From positions 1 through 64,000 of the forward strand of contig CAZKBQ010000010.1 in the NCBI GenBank assembly GCA_964550855.1: DNA of 64,000 nucleotides. The letters run 5' to 3'. The stretch comes from JAGOBP01 sp964550855. Its GTDB lineage: Bacteria > Chloroflexota > Anaerolineae > Fen-1058. Numbering within the stretch: position 1 is the first letter of the stretch; every line of letters begins with the position of its first letter. Below the pieces are notes generated by a model, which made no database searches, was not told where the DNA came from, and worked only from the letters and a program-made list of their open reading frames with translations. The translations under genes were made by a program, and so were the position numbers. Positions 1 through 8,397 of this stretch are shown here, one piece after another.

Positions 1-1
1 A

Positions 2-685
2 TCGGCGACCGAGGTGCCCTCGCCGACCACCGTGCCCACCCTCGCGCCGACCAAGGGTCAGCCCGGCCTGCGCCCACCCGGTTCCGGCGGCGCGCTGCCC
101 ATACCCACGCTGGCGCCGCTGCTCACGCCGAGCTCGAACATCCCCAATGTCGATGATGGACGATGGATCAGCTATCGGGATCAAACCACGGGTCTGGCGT
201 TTCAATACCCGCCCGATTGGCAGTTCAAAACCGACCAGCGTGCCTCCGCCGGCATCCTGCTGCGGCTCAGCATCTCGCGGCTCAACCAGTCGGCGGGCAA
301 CAACGCGCAAATCCTGGTCGACGTGCGGCGCGGCAGCGGCGACCTGCTCGCGTGGGTAAAAGCCGAACTACCGCGAGGCAGTCTGATGATCGACGGCCAG
401 ATGATCGAAGGCGGCCTGGCCCGCCTGACCGATTACAACGCGAGGCTGGCCGGCCTGCCGGCGATCTTCCTGTTCGCGCCCGAACACGACAGCGGCACAC
501 CGGATATGGCTGAAGTTCACGTCGCCGCCGCCGGCTACTTCTACCAGTTCACCTACTTCGGCGACATCCCCGACAACAAGGACAATCGCACGGTTTATCT
601 GCAATTGCTGGCAACCGTTACCGTGTCCGGCACGACAACTTCGAATCTGGCGCTGCCGACCACGGCCTTCATCACATCGCCATAG
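2..685 (+). CDS. Secreted or lipoprotein of unknown function, 5' end outside window
   Basis: The frame is open to the window edge, so the N-terminus and any signal peptide are missing. The first GTG, at 14, is probably internal. The visible part begins with a Pro/Thr/Ala-rich linker, of the type that follows a lipoprotein anchor, then a globular domain of about 170 residues beginning near the motif YRDQTTGLAFQYPPDW. That motif resembles domains common in exported proteins of environmental bacteria (TGL.F.YP..W), but I cannot name a function. It converges on the Nudix gene 32 bases downstream, and I see no clear terminator between them. Function unknown. Confidence 0.7.
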   Translation, partial: SATEVPSPTTVPTLAPTKGQPGLRPPGSGGALPIPTLAPLLTPSSNIPNVDDGRWISYRDQTTGLAFQYPPDWQFKTDQRASAGILLRLSISRLNQSAGNNAQILVDVRRGSGDLLAWVKAELPRGSLMIDGQMIEGGLARLTDYNARLAGLPAIFLFAPEHDSGTPDMAEVHVAAAGYFYQFTYFGDIPDNKDNRTVYLQLLATVTVSGTTTSNLALPTTAFITSP

Positions 686-717
686 GCGGCCCCTCGGGCT
701 GATCACGCCGTTGCGGT

Positions 718-1671
718 TCAACCAAATTGCCCGCCCTCAGGATGCGCCAGCGCGATCTGCAGGGCGCGCAGGTGGCGCGGCACCATCGGCGGCAGATCGT
801 CCAATTCAAACCACTGCACGTCGAGGGTTTCGTAACCGTCGGGTTTGAGTTCACCGCCGACGACTTCGGCCAGGAAGCGCGCGCCCGCGACCTGCACCTG
901 ATTGCCGTCGGGATAGGTATGCAAGGCGTCGCCCGTCAATACGCTGCTCAGTTGCGTCGGCCGGATGTGCAATCCCAGCTCTTCGTACGTTTCGCGCACC
1001 ACCGTGCCGGCCGGTGTCTCACCCAGCTCCATCTGCCCGGCCGGAAAGCCCCAGAGATGATTGTCGCCGCGTAAGCCCAGCAACACCCGCCCGTTGTCGT
1101 CGAAGATGATGGCCCCCGCGCCCGCCACGATCAAGGGAGCGGTACCCACCAACGCCCGTAGCTGAAGCATGTTGTTCGCGGTCGGATCGCCGACGATGGG
1201 CGGATCGAAGTGCGCGCTGTGGTTGCCGCCCAGGTCACGCAGCATGGCCGCGTACCACTTTGGCGCGGGCGGCAGCCGATCGAGATCGAAGAAGCGCTGC
1301 TCGACGATCTCATCACGATCGATCGCCGGCGCGCCCCCCGCGATGCGGCACGCCAGTGCCACGGTAAACTGCTGCACCTGATCGCCGTTGGGATAAACCA
1401 CGTCATATTCGGGTGCCGCATACAACCCGATCAGCTTCACCGGCTCGACGGCATAGCCCGTCTCTTCGCGCGTCTCGCGCACCGCGCAGGCCGCAAAGGT
1501 TTCGCCGATCTCCAGGATGCCGCCGGGCAGGCCCCACCACGCGTCGCCAAAATCAGTGCGCCGCTGCATCAGCACGCGGCCGGCTTCGTCGCGCACCAGC
1601 GCGGTGGCGTAGGCGATGATGGTTTTGCGATGACCGATTTTGCCGCGCAGCCAGCGGATGTAGTTGGACAA
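718..1671 (-). CDS. Tandem double Nudix hydrolase
   Basis: 317 residues carrying two complete Nudix hydrolase domains. Nudix boxes (GX5EX7REUXEEXGU) are seen at about residues 50-72 (GGILEIGETFAACAVRETRE, then ETG) and about 210-232 (AGQMELGETPAGTVVRETYE, then ELG). Both keep the metal-binding REXXEE core. Nudix enzymes hydrolyse nucleoside diphosphates linked to another group; the substrate is not readable. Single-domain members are about 150 residues, so this looks like a fused duplication. The start is uncertain: the longest frame begins with TTG at 1671 and has no convincing ribosome site. Just upstream lies the ACGAGTA repeat cluster at 1684-1741. Confidence 0.88.
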   Translation of the reverse strand: MSNYIRWLRGKIGHRKTIIAYATALVRDEAGRVLMQRRTDFGDAWWGLPGGILEIGETFAACAVRETREETGYAVEPVKLIGLYAAPEYDVVYPNGDQVQQFTVALACRIAGGAPAIDRDEIVEQRFFDLDRLPPAPKWYAAMLRDLGGNHSAHFDPPIVGDPTANNMLQLRALVGTAPLIVAGAGAIIFDDNGRVLLGLRGDNHLWGFPAGQMELGETPAGTVVRETYEELGLHIRPTQLSSVLTGDALHTYPDGNQVQVAGARFLAEVVGGELKPDGYETLDVQWFELDDLPPMVPRHLRALQIALAHPEGGQFG

Positions 1672-1683
1672 GGGGGATTCCTG

Positions 1684-1741
1684 ACGAGTAACGAGTAACG
1701 AGTAACGAGTAAGTGATTTCCTTTACTCGTTACTCATTACG
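1684..1741. repeat. ACGAGTA tandem repeat forming a hairpin
   Basis: Four tandem ACGAGTA units (1684-1712) are followed after 9 bases by an imperfect inverted copy (1722-1741), so the segment can fold into a hairpin of about 15-18 bp. It separates the Nudix gene from the beta-propeller lipoprotein gene. The same unit in the other orientation (CGTTACTCGTTACTCGTTA) occurs inside valS at 48363-48381. Confidence 0.7.
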
Positions 1742-1743
1742 CT

Positions 1744-2859
1744 TTACGGCAGCTTTAGCAGCCACAGATTCCGATCGGCGCTGTTGACGTACACGATGGA
1801 CTTGCCGTCCGGCGAGACGCGCCAGTCGCCGTTGGCGATGTACAACGGCGTGACGGCCGCGCTGGTGAGCCGCCGGACCTCGCCGGTGTCGGCGTCCACC
1901 TCCAGCACCTCAAACGCCGCCTCGGCCGAGGGGCGCGCGGGGATGATGAGCAGATGCGAGCCGTCGCGCCACTGATACGCCCCCCACCCATCGATCTTGC
2001 GCGGCGGCGAACCGTCGGCGCGCTGCACCCACAGGCCGTTGCGTTCTTCGTCTTCATTGAAGGAGATGAAGTAAGCCACATAACTGCCGTCGGTGGAGGC
2101 CGTCACCCCGCCGATGCGCTCGGCGGTGACCAGATCGACGGCGACGTTGGCGCGTAGATCGAGCACGGTCAGGGTGCGCTCGCGGGTGTCCAGTGAGGGC
2201 CGCCCCAGGAACATCACGCTCAAGCCGCGCGGCAGCCAGCCGATGAGGCCGCCGCCGTACATCCGGGCCACGCGCTCGCCTTTGGTATCGCCGATGGCGG
2301 CGACAAATACCTCGGTCTGGCGCTGATCATACGGGCCGCTGATCGCTTCGATCTCCCAGGCCACGTGCTGGTTATCGGGCGCAAATTCCACGGCCTGGCC
2401 GTTGTTGGGCACCACCCACAGCTCGCCGGAATTGAGCCGCTCGACGACGGTGTTGGCGCCTTCCGCAAAGGCCGCCACTGAACGATCGGGGGAGTAGAGC
2501 CCCACCCGGCCGGCAAATTCGGGTAAATGCGTATCGTTCGTGACATCGATGGCGTAGTAACCGATCTCGGCATTGGCGGCGGGCCGATCGATGTACAGCA
2601 CCCGGCGGGAATCGGGCGACCAGCCAGGATTGACGCAACAGCCATCGGTGGTGAGCTGGATCAACTGCGGCGCCGGCGTCGGCGTGACGGTGGGCGTGGG
2701 CTGGGGGGTACTGGTGGGCCGCGCCGTGGGAAAGGGCACCGGCGTGCCGGTGGGGGTGGGCGCCAGCGTGGCGACTTCGAGCGGCGGCGCGCTGTCACAG
2801 GCGGCCAGCGCGGCGGCGATGACGATCAACAGACCGAGAATCAGCAGATTGGGCTTCAT
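1744..2859 (-). CDS. Lipoprotein with TolB-like beta-propeller
   Basis: 371 residues. The N-terminus is a lipoprotein signal: a hydrophobic stretch ending in the lipobox LAAC at about residues 17-20. A Thr/Pro-rich linker (about 25-65) precedes repeated propeller blades with the WSPDSRRVLYI, FAPDNQHVAW and VSPDGKSIVYV motifs, which are PD40/WD40-like as in TolB and DPP-IV N-domains. Such proteins are extracytoplasmic, and the propeller usually serves for binding. No catalytic domain is visible, so the role is unknown. It lies 12 bases downstream of the M23 peptidase gene on the same strand and may be cotranscribed with it. A second propeller protein lies at 43215. Confidence 0.8.
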   Translation of the reverse strand: MKPNLLILGLLIVIAAALAACDSAPPLEVATLAPTPTGTPVPFPTARPTSTPQPTPTVTPTPAPQLIQLTTDGCCVNPGWSPDSRRVLYIDRPAANAEIGYYAIDVTNDTHLPEFAGRVGLYSPDRSVAAFAEGANTVVERLNSGELWVVPNNGQAVEFAPDNQHVAWEIEAISGPYDQRQTEVFVAAIGDTKGERVARMYGGGLIGWLPRGLSVMFLGRPSLDTRERTLTVLDLRANVAVDLVTAERIGGVTASTDGSYVAYFISFNEDEERNGLWVQRADGSPPRKIDGWGAYQWRDGSHLLIIPARPSAEAAFEVLEVDADTGEVRRLTSAAVTPLYIANGDWRVSPDGKSIVYVNSADRNLWLLKLP

Positions 2860-2871
2860 GCGTCATTCCCC

Positions 2872-3579
2872 TTATCGGCGCCGATACCAGTCGGGCGGCC
2901 ACGGCAGCGTGTAGTTGTTGAGCAGCGGCCCGCCAAATTTCGTGTCCGGCTGATCGTCGGGTTGCTGCCAGCGGCGCGGATCTTCCAGGTCGCGCTCGAA
3001 GCCGCGCTGAAACGCCCCCACCAGCGCCAACGAGTCCCAGTCGGCCTGGATCAGGTTGATCGGATTGTAGGCGGTCAGGTAATCAGGACTGCGAATCTCC
3101 AGGTGCAAATGGGGCGCGGAATGGCACGTGCCGAATGAGTCGCCACTCAGGGCAATGACTTCGCCGCGGCCGACGCGCTGACCCACTTGCAGTTTGGGCT
3201 TCTCAAAGAGATGGCCGTACAGCGCGGCATATCCGGCGTCAAGCTGCAGCATCAGGTTGTGCGGGGCAGCGCCGTGCTCGGGTGCGTCCACCTTGGCGAC
3301 AGTCCCGTCGCCGATGGCGACGACGGGTGTGCCGCAGGGCGCGGCGAAATCGAGGCCGAAGTGCAGGCCCTGCCCGGCCCGATAGGTGGTGTCGCGCTGA
3401 AGGTATGCCCCGACGGTGTTGCCATAGCCCTGTCCCAGATACCAGCTGCCCGGCCCCGGCGGGACGGCAAAAGGCAGGATGAAGGGCCTGGCGGGAGCGT
3501 CCTGCTTCAGGGGAGCCGCGCCCATCGGCTGCGCCGAGGATGCCAGGATCAGGATTGACATTAGCCATACGTATTTCAT
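2872..3579 (-). CDS. Secreted M23 (LytM-like) metallopeptidase
   Basis: 235 residues with a signal peptide at about 1-22. The M23 peptidase core follows: HFGLDFAAPCGTPV supplies the first zinc ligands (HxxxD), and the later LYGHLF and HLHLEIR motifs supply the conserved HxH. M23 enzymes cut peptidoglycan peptides outside the membrane, though many LytM proteins act as inactive regulators. Here the ligands look intact, so activity is plausible. The start ATG is preceded by a strong GAGGAGG at 7-base spacing, and a good promoter lies upstream at 3616-3644. The beta-propeller lipoprotein gene follows directly. Confidence 0.9.
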   Translation of the reverse strand: MKYVWLMSILILASSAQPMGAAPLKQDAPARPFILPFAVPPGPGSWYLGQGYGNTVGAYLQRDTTYRAGQGLHFGLDFAAPCGTPVVAIGDGTVAKVDAPEHGAAPHNLMLQLDAGYAALYGHLFEKPKLQVGQRVGRGEVIALSGDSFGTCHSAPHLHLEIRSPDYLTAYNPINLIQADWDSLALVGAFQRGFERDLEDPRRWQQPDDQPDTKFGGPLLNNYTLPWPPDWYRRR

Positions 3580-3615
3580 CAGGCTGCCTCCTCAACGTGC
3601 AATCGGCCTGACGTG

Positions 3616-3644
3616 ATTCTAGCACAGCGATTGAATACCCTCAA
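3616..3644 (-). promoter_or_regulatory. Sigma-70-type promoter for the M23 peptidase gene
   Basis: On the minus strand TTGAGG (3639-3644) and TAGAAT (3616-3621) are separated by exactly 17 bases, about 37 bases upstream of the start codon. Confidence 0.6.
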
Positions 3645-3703
3645 CTCCGAACGGGTATAGATTAGAAATTGATTAAAAGTTATACAAAACATGAAAAATA
3701 GCG

Positions 3704-3731
3704 TTGCGAAACAGGTTTAATGTGGTACACT
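3704..3731 (+). promoter_or_regulatory. Extended -10 promoter for the fasciclin gene
   Basis: TTGCGA (3704-3709), a 16-base spacer and TACACT (3726-3731) preceded by TGG (extended -10). It lies in a conspicuously AT-rich stretch and leaves a leader of about 65 bases before the ATG at 3804. Confidence 0.6.
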
Positions 3732-3803
3732 CTGTTCAAGTTTGTGATTGAGCGGCTGAATTACAGGCTAAATCCAAAAAAGTAAAGGCAAGGAGAAAGA
3801 AAG

Positions 3804-5207
3804 ATGAAGAAGTCAATGTTCGTTCCCGTGATGTTGGCGTTAGCGCTGTTTGTTGCGGCCTGCGCGCCGGCGGCGGCTCCACCCCCTGCCCCGACTGCTG
3901 TTCCCCCGGCGGCGATGCCCGAACCGACGACCGCCGCGCCCGAACCGATGGCTAAGGACATCGTCGAGACGGCTATTGCGGCCGGCAGTTTCAAGACGCT
4001 GGTCGCGGCCGTGCAAGCCGCCGGGCTGGTTGATGCGCTTAAGGGCGCCGGCCCGTTTACGGTCTTTGCCCCCACCGATGAGGCTTTTGCCAAGTTGCCG
4101 GCGGGCACGCTCGATGCGCTGCTCAAAGATCCGAAGGCGCTGGGTGACATCCTCAAGTATCACGTCGTGGCGGGCGCGATCAAGGCTGCCGACGTGGTGA
4201 ATTTGAGCGAGGCGACATCACTGCAGGGCGAGCCGATCGCTATCAAGACTGAGGGCGGTAAGGTCATGGTCAACGACGCCAACGTCGTAACGACCGACAT
4301 CGAAGCCAGCAACGGCGTGATTCACGTCATCGACAGCGTGATCCTGCCGCCGAGCGCTTCGGCTGAAGCGCCCAAGGACATCGTCGATACCGCGGTGGCG
4401 GCAGGCAGCTTTAAGACGCTGGCGGCGGCGCTGGAAGCGGCCGGACTGGTCGAAGCGCTGAAGGGTGAAGGCCCGTTCACCGTGTTCGCGCCCACCGATG
4501 AAGCCTTTGCGGCCCTGCCGGCTGGCACCGTGGAAGCGCTGCTTAAGGATCCCGAGGCGCTAAAGGCGATTCTGCTCTACCACGTGGTTGAGGGCAAGGT
4601 CCTGGCGGCTGACGCGGCCAAACTGACTGAGGCCAAGACGCTCAATGGCGCGCCGATCCAGATCGGCGCTGCCGATGGCAAGGTGATGATCAACGACGCC
4701 GAGGTGATTACACCCGACGTGATGGCCAGCAACGGCGTCATCCATGTGATCAACAAGGTCATCCTGCCGCCCGCCGACGAAGCGATGAGCGGTGAGGCCA
4801 TGGCGAAGGACATTGTGGACACGGCGGTGGCAGATGGCCGCTTCAAGACGCTGGTCGCGGCGGTGCAGGCTGCCGGGCTGGTTGATGCGCTCAAGGGCGC
4901 CGGCCCGTTCACGGTCTTTGCGCCCACCGATGAGGCCTTTGCCAAGCTGCCGGCGGGCACGCTCGACACGCTGCTCAAAGATCCGGCGGCGCTGGGCGAC
5001 ATCCTCAAGTATCACGTGGTGGCGGGCAAAGTGATGGCGGCGGATGTGGCCAAGCACGCCAGCGTGACCACGCTGCTGGGCAAGGACGCGCCGATTAAGC
5101 TGGAAGGCGGCAAGGTTTACATCGCCGGGGCGCAGATCATCCTGACCGACATCGAGACCAGCAACGGCGTGATTCACGTCATCGACAGCGTGATGCTGCC
5201 ACAGTAA
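3804..5207 (+). CDS. Lipoprotein with three fasciclin (FAS1) domains
   Basis: 467 residues. A lipoprotein signal ends in VAACAP near residue 20, followed by a Pro/Ala-rich linker. Three FAS1 domains lie at about 48-182, 190-322 and 332-467. Each starts with KDI V.TA and has the H1 motif GPFTVFAPTDEAF and the H2-like motif NGVIHVIDSVILPP. FAS1 domains mediate adhesion or matrix contacts at the cell surface. Repeats 1 and 3 are nearly identical in DNA over long stretches while repeat 2 has diverged, which suggests recent duplication or gene conversion. The start is supported by AAGGAG 8 bases before the ATG and by an upstream extended -10 promoter. A hairpin follows the gene. Confidence 0.93.
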   Translation: MKKSMFVPVMLALALFVAACAPAAAPPPAPTAVPPAAMPEPTTAAPEPMAKDIVETAIAAGSFKTLVAAVQAAGLVDALKGAGPFTVFAPTDEAFAKLPAGTLDALLKDPKALGDILKYHVVAGAIKAADVVNLSEATSLQGEPIAIKTEGGKVMVNDANVVTTDIEASNGVIHVIDSVILPPSASAEAPKDIVDTAVAAGSFKTLAAALEAAGLVEALKGEGPFTVFAPTDEAFAALPAGTVEALLKDPEALKAILLYHVVEGKVLAADAAKLTEAKTLNGAPIQIGAADGKVMINDAEVITPDVMASNGVIHVINKVILPPADEAMSGEAMAKDIVDTAVADGRFKTLVAAVQAAGLVDALKGAGPFTVFAPTDEAFAKLPAGTLDTLLKDPAALGDILKYHVVAGKVMAADVAKHASVTTLLGKDAPIKLEGGKVYIAGAQIILTDIETSNGVIHVIDSVMLPQ

Positions 5208-5253
5208 AGCTGCTGATTCCTCCGGGGATTGACGCGCGGTGACAACTAAATAA

Positions 5254-5308
5254 CGTGAGCGGGCTGAGTGACTCCCCCTGATGCACACGCCACTCAGCCC
5301 GCTTCACG
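5254..5308. terminator. Long inverted repeat, probable transcription terminator
   Basis: A stem of 17-18 bp (5254-5270 pairing with 5291-5308, one bulged base) with a 20-base loop lies between the converging fasciclin and ferredoxin reductase genes. There is no strong T-tract, so it may be a REP-like structure rather than a strict intrinsic terminator. Confidence 0.45.
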
Positions 5309-5405
5309 TTTGCGATGAATGAAGTCATCGGCGGCCGGTTGAAACGCGCTGCATCGCGTTCGGCCCGGCGGCCGGCGCACGACCGAACGATCGTCCTACC
5401 TCAAT

Positions 5406-6797
5406 TCACTTCCCCAGCGCCTGCTTCATTTCCTCCACACTGGTGAACTTCAGACGGGGCCGGCCGACGGCTTTGCCGCGCGCCAGTTCCAATTCGTCCA
5501 GGCGTTTCCAGTCGGCGTAGGAGAAATAATCGGGCTTGCGACTGCGCACCAGTTGTTCGATGCTGGCCGCATCGGGCTTGTCCGGCTGGAGCAGCTTGCC
5601 GGCCTGTAGGTCCTCCAACATGCACGTCACCGTCTCGACCGAATCGGGCTTGTTGGTGCCCACCACCCCGCTGGGCCCGCGCTTGATCCAGCCGGACGTG
5701 TACAGGCCGGTGAGCGGTTGTTTGGTTTCCGGATCGAGCACGCGCCCGGCCTGATTGAGGATCACGCCCCAGCGGTCGTTGAAGGGCACATCGGGCAGCG
5801 GTACGCCGCGGTAGCCCACCGACCGGAACACGAGGCCGACATCGATCTCTTCAAACTGATCGGTGGCTTTGGCGCTGAGCGAGCCGGTGTCGCTGGCGAC
5901 GAGCGTGTTGCGCACCAGCCGCATCCTTGTCACGCAGCCCTGATCGTCGGCGATCAGCTCGACCGGCGAAACGAGGAAGCGCAGATACAGCGTCTTGGGA
6001 CGCGTCAGCGACCGCTCAATGGCGTAGCCCTGCAGGATCTCCACTTTCTTTTGCAGGGTGCGATCGCCCGCGATGGAGGCCGCGCTCAACTCATCGAGCT
6101 GTGTTTCGTCGGCGCGCGTCACTACGTCGCAATCGGCCAGGTCGCCAATCTCCTTGATCTCAGGGTTCGTAAAGGCCGCCTGCGCCGGACCACGCCGGCC
6201 CAGCAGATACACCACCTTGATCTTGCTGTTCGACAGGGCTTCAACGGCATAATCGGCCGCATCCGACGCCAGCAGCTCGGCGCGGCTCAGGCTGAGCAAC
6301 CGCGCCACGTCGATGGCGACGTTGCCCACCCCCACCACTGCCGCCTGTTCGACCTGCAGATTGAACTGGTGATTGCGATAGTCCGGGTGGCCGTTATACC
6401 ACGCCACAAACTCCGTGGCCGGATGGCTGCCCAGCAAGTCTTCGCCGGGGATGTTCATGCGCCGATCGGTCTGCGCGCCCGTCGCGAACAGGATCTGGTG
6501 ATAATACTCGCGCAGCTCGGCCAGCTTCAAGTCTGTGCCAAATTCGACATTGCCGAAAAATCGGAAGCGGGGGTGAGCGGCGATGCCGTCGAAGACTTTG
6601 GTGACTTGCTTGATCTTCAAGTGATCGGGCGCGACGCCGCCCCGCACCAGCCCGTAGGGAGTCGGCAGCCGATCGAACATGTCCACATCGATGACCAGGT
6701 CTTTTTGCTTGAACAGATGCTCGGCCGCGTAGAAGGCCGCCGGGCCGGAGCCGAAGATGGCGACTCGCAAGGGATGAGTGGCGGTACCGACGGTCAT
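5406..6797 (-). CDS. Ferredoxin-NADP reductase, adrenodoxin reductase (FprA) type
   Basis: 463 residues. The N-terminal FAD-binding motif is VAIFGSGPAAFYAAEHL, followed by the family hallmark PTPYGLVRGGVAPDH and KIK. The NADP-binding motif VGVGNVAIDVARLL lies at about 155-170, and the C-terminal FAD contact is TGLYTSGWIKRGPSGVVGTN. This pattern identifies the adrenodoxin-reductase-like flavoproteins that pass electrons between NADP(H) and ferredoxins. No iron-sulfur domain is fused and no ferredoxin gene is seen nearby. The start lies 5 bases after the stop of the CBS gene, so the two are very likely cotranscribed from the promoter at 7281-7309. Confidence 0.92.
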   Translation of the reverse strand: MTVGTATHPLRVAIFGSGPAAFYAAEHLFKQKDLVIDVDMFDRLPTPYGLVRGGVAPDHLKIKQVTKVFDGIAAHPRFRFFGNVEFGTDLKLAELREYYHQILFATGAQTDRRMNIPGEDLLGSHPATEFVAWYNGHPDYRNHQFNLQVEQAAVVGVGNVAIDVARLLSLSRAELLASDAADYAVEALSNSKIKVVYLLGRRGPAQAAFTNPEIKEIGDLADCDVVTRADETQLDELSAASIAGDRTLQKKVEILQGYAIERSLTRPKTLYLRFLVSPVELIADDQGCVTRMRLVRNTLVASDTGSLSAKATDQFEEIDVGLVFRSVGYRGVPLPDVPFNDRWGVILNQAGRVLDPETKQPLTGLYTSGWIKRGPSGVVGTNKPDSVETVTCMLEDLQAGKLLQPDKPDAASIEQLVRSRKPDYFSYADWKRLDELELARGKAVGRPRLKFTSVEEMKQALGK

Positions 6798-6802
6798 GAC
6801 GA

Positions 6803-7231
6803 TTAGCCTTTTTCCACACGCGATTCCAGGGTTTCGATCACGCCTTCGTACTCGTCCAGCTCAGCCTTCACCACGTCGCCGATCGACACGATGCCGACCA
6901 GTTCGCCGTGATCCATGATGGGCAGGTGGCGGAAGCGCTTGACCGTCATGGTGTTTTCCACGGCGCGCAGATCGTCGCCGGGCCGCGCCACGATCACATC
7001 GGTGGTCATGAGCCGGCTGACCGGCTCGCCGAACAGTGCCTCGTTGCGCGCCGCCTCGCGAATGATGTCGCGCTCCGACAGCAGGCCGACGACTTTGCCG
7101 GCGTCGTCCACCACCACCAGCGCGCCGATGCGCTTTTCGGCCAGCAGCGCCAGGGCCTCGCGCACCGTTTGATCGGGCTTGAGGGTGACGACGCTGCCGC
7201 CTTTTTTCGCCAGAATGTTACTGATCTGCAT
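6803..7231 (-). CDS. Two-CBS-domain protein
   Basis: 142 residues made almost entirely of a CBS pair (about 7-62 and 75-130). Motifs include RIGALVVVDDAGKVVGLLSERD and, in the second repeat, RHLPIMDHGELVGIVSIGDVVKA. CBS pairs bind adenosyl ligands such as AMP or ATP and usually regulate a partner. Stand-alone ones of this size are common and have no catalytic activity. GGAGG lies 7 bases before the ATG. Linkage to the FprA-type reductase hints at redox or energy sensing, but that is only inference from position. The promoter shows an inverted repeat filling its spacer. Confidence 0.9.
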   Translation of the reverse strand: MQISNILAKKGGSVVTLKPDQTVREALALLAEKRIGALVVVDDAGKVVGLLSERDIIREAARNEALFGEPVSRLMTTDVIVARPGDDLRAVENTMTVKRFRHLPIMDHGELVGIVSIGDVVKAELDEYEGVIETLESRVEKG

Positions 7232-7280
7232 GGGGTATCCTCCGTAAAAAATGGGGTGAGTTGAGGTCAGAGGTGGTTAC

Positions 7281-7309
7281 ACTATACTTCGCCCGGGAGG
7301 CGAAGTCAA
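7281..7309 (-). promoter_or_regulatory. Promoter of the CBS-reductase operon with an operator-like palindrome in its spacer
   Basis: Minus-strand TTGACT (7304-7309), a 17-base spacer and TATAGT (7281-7286). The spacer is almost wholly occupied by a perfect inverted repeat CTTCGCC-N5-GGCGAAG (7287-7305), a good candidate for a repressor or activator site. A miniature element ends 8 bases upstream of the -35. Confidence 0.6.
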
Positions 7310-7325
7310 GCTAAAGTCAAAGACC

Positions 7326-7405
7326 GAGTGCGCGTCAAAGTTTGGCGACGTGCTGGCGATTCCAATCACCGGAGGAGTCGGTCGGCAAAACACTGACGCG
7401 CACTC
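7326..7405 (-). mobile_element. Miniature inverted-repeat element, copy 1 (short form)
   Basis: 80 bp bounded by GAGTGCGCGTCA / TGACGCGCACTC and flanked by a perfect 9-bp direct repeat TCAAAGACC (7317-7325 and 7406-7414). Read on the minus strand it matches copy 2 (26977-27156) at both ends, including GCCGACCGA near the left end and AATCGCCAGCACG plus ACTTTGACGCGCACTC at the right. It lacks the central hairpins, so it is an internal deletion form. It carries no gene. It starts in the T-tract of the terminator of the upstream GNAT gene. Confidence 0.8.
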
Positions 7406-7440
7406 TCAAAGACCCGCCGGGCGGCAAAAGCCGGCGGGTT
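7406..7440 (-). terminator. Intrinsic terminator of the GNAT gene
   Basis: A 9-bp stem ACCCGCCGG/CCGGCGGGT (7431-7439 and 7412-7420), loop 10, then the minus-strand tract TCTTTGA. The miniature element lies directly behind this tract. Confidence 0.65.
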
Positions 7441-7461
7441 TAAGTTCGGCCAGGGGCCGGG

Positions 7462-8376
7462 TCAGCGGTCGGGCCGCCAGCACCAGTTGAGTTGATTGTC
7501 TTTGGGCAGCAGCCCTGCGCCTTGATACAATTTGTTTGCGCCTTCCGAGGTGCTCCACGATTGCACCGTCGCCAGCGGGCAGCCCATGCTGCGCAGCTGA
7601 TTGTGCGCATAGGCCAGCAGCGCTGACCCCAGACCGCGCTTTTGAAAATCCGGTACGGTGCCCACCGGCTCAAACTCCGCGTAGTGGTTGACGGGATCGA
7701 CCCACACCGTGCAGAACGCGGCGATCTCGTTCTGATCCGACATCACCAGCAGATCGAGCTCAGGCACGTAGGACGGCGCGTGAGTCAAAAACGGCTCGGA
7801 CTCCAGCGTGCCCGATCGGCCGAACACGGCGTGGACGGCCCGCAAGTACTGCGGCAGCGCGCCGCGCGTCAGCCGCGTGATGGTGTAACCGGGCGGCAGA
7901 TTTACCGGCTCGATCGCATTCGGATCGAGCGGCTTGTGGCGATGAATGAAGTGACCCGAGAACAACTCGTAACCGCGCGCTTTCAGTAGAGCGTAACGGG
8001 CGGTGTTGCTCTCCATCGCCTCGATCATCAGATCTTCGGCGCTGCCCTTTTCGACGTAGCGCGCTTCGGCGTAATCCAGCATGGGCTCGATCAGTTCCGG
8101 CCAGTCGGGGTGGCCGATCAGCATCGCATCCCGATCGGATTCAAAGAAGACCGCGCCCACCAACACGCCGTCGTCGGTTTCCCACAGGCGCAGATCGGAC
8201 TGCCACGCCGTCTCGTTCAACAGCACCTCGTCGCTGAGGCGGCGCTGCGCCCAGATGTCGAAGCGGGCGAAGCTGTAGGTGTTCCAGTTGGGCGCGATGG
8301 CGTACGCGCCGCGAAGCAGCTGCCCGATGTTGTGCAGATCGATCTGGCGCTGATACGGTCGGTGATGAAGGGTCAT
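7462..8376 (-). CDS. GNAT-family N-acetyltransferase
   Basis: 304 residues. The C-terminal half has the GNAT acetyl-CoA site: EFEPVGTVPDFQKRGLGSALL at about 240-260 fits motif A (Q/RxxGxG/A), preceded by a beta-strand and followed by motif B (ATVQSWSTSEGANKLYQGAG). The N-terminal half also looks GNAT-like (DGVLVGAVFFES) but lacks a clear CoA loop, so this may be a double-GNAT protein with one active half. The acceptor substrate is unknown. GAGAGG precedes the ATG. An intrinsic terminator and a miniature element follow. Confidence 0.85.
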   Translation of the reverse strand: MTLHHRPYQRQIDLHNIGQLLRGAYAIAPNWNTYSFARFDIWAQRRLSDEVLLNETAWQSDLRLWETDDGVLVGAVFFESDRDAMLIGHPDWPELIEPMLDYAEARYVEKGSAEDLMIEAMESNTARYALLKARGYELFSGHFIHRHKPLDPNAIEPVNLPPGYTITRLTRGALPQYLRAVHAVFGRSGTLESEPFLTHAPSYVPELDLLVMSDQNEIAAFCTVWVDPVNHYAEFEPVGTVPDFQKRGLGSALLAYAHNQLRSMGCPLATVQSWSTSEGANKLYQGAGLLPKDNQLNWCWRPDR

Positions 8377-8397
8377 GATAAGGGCCTCTCTTGATTG

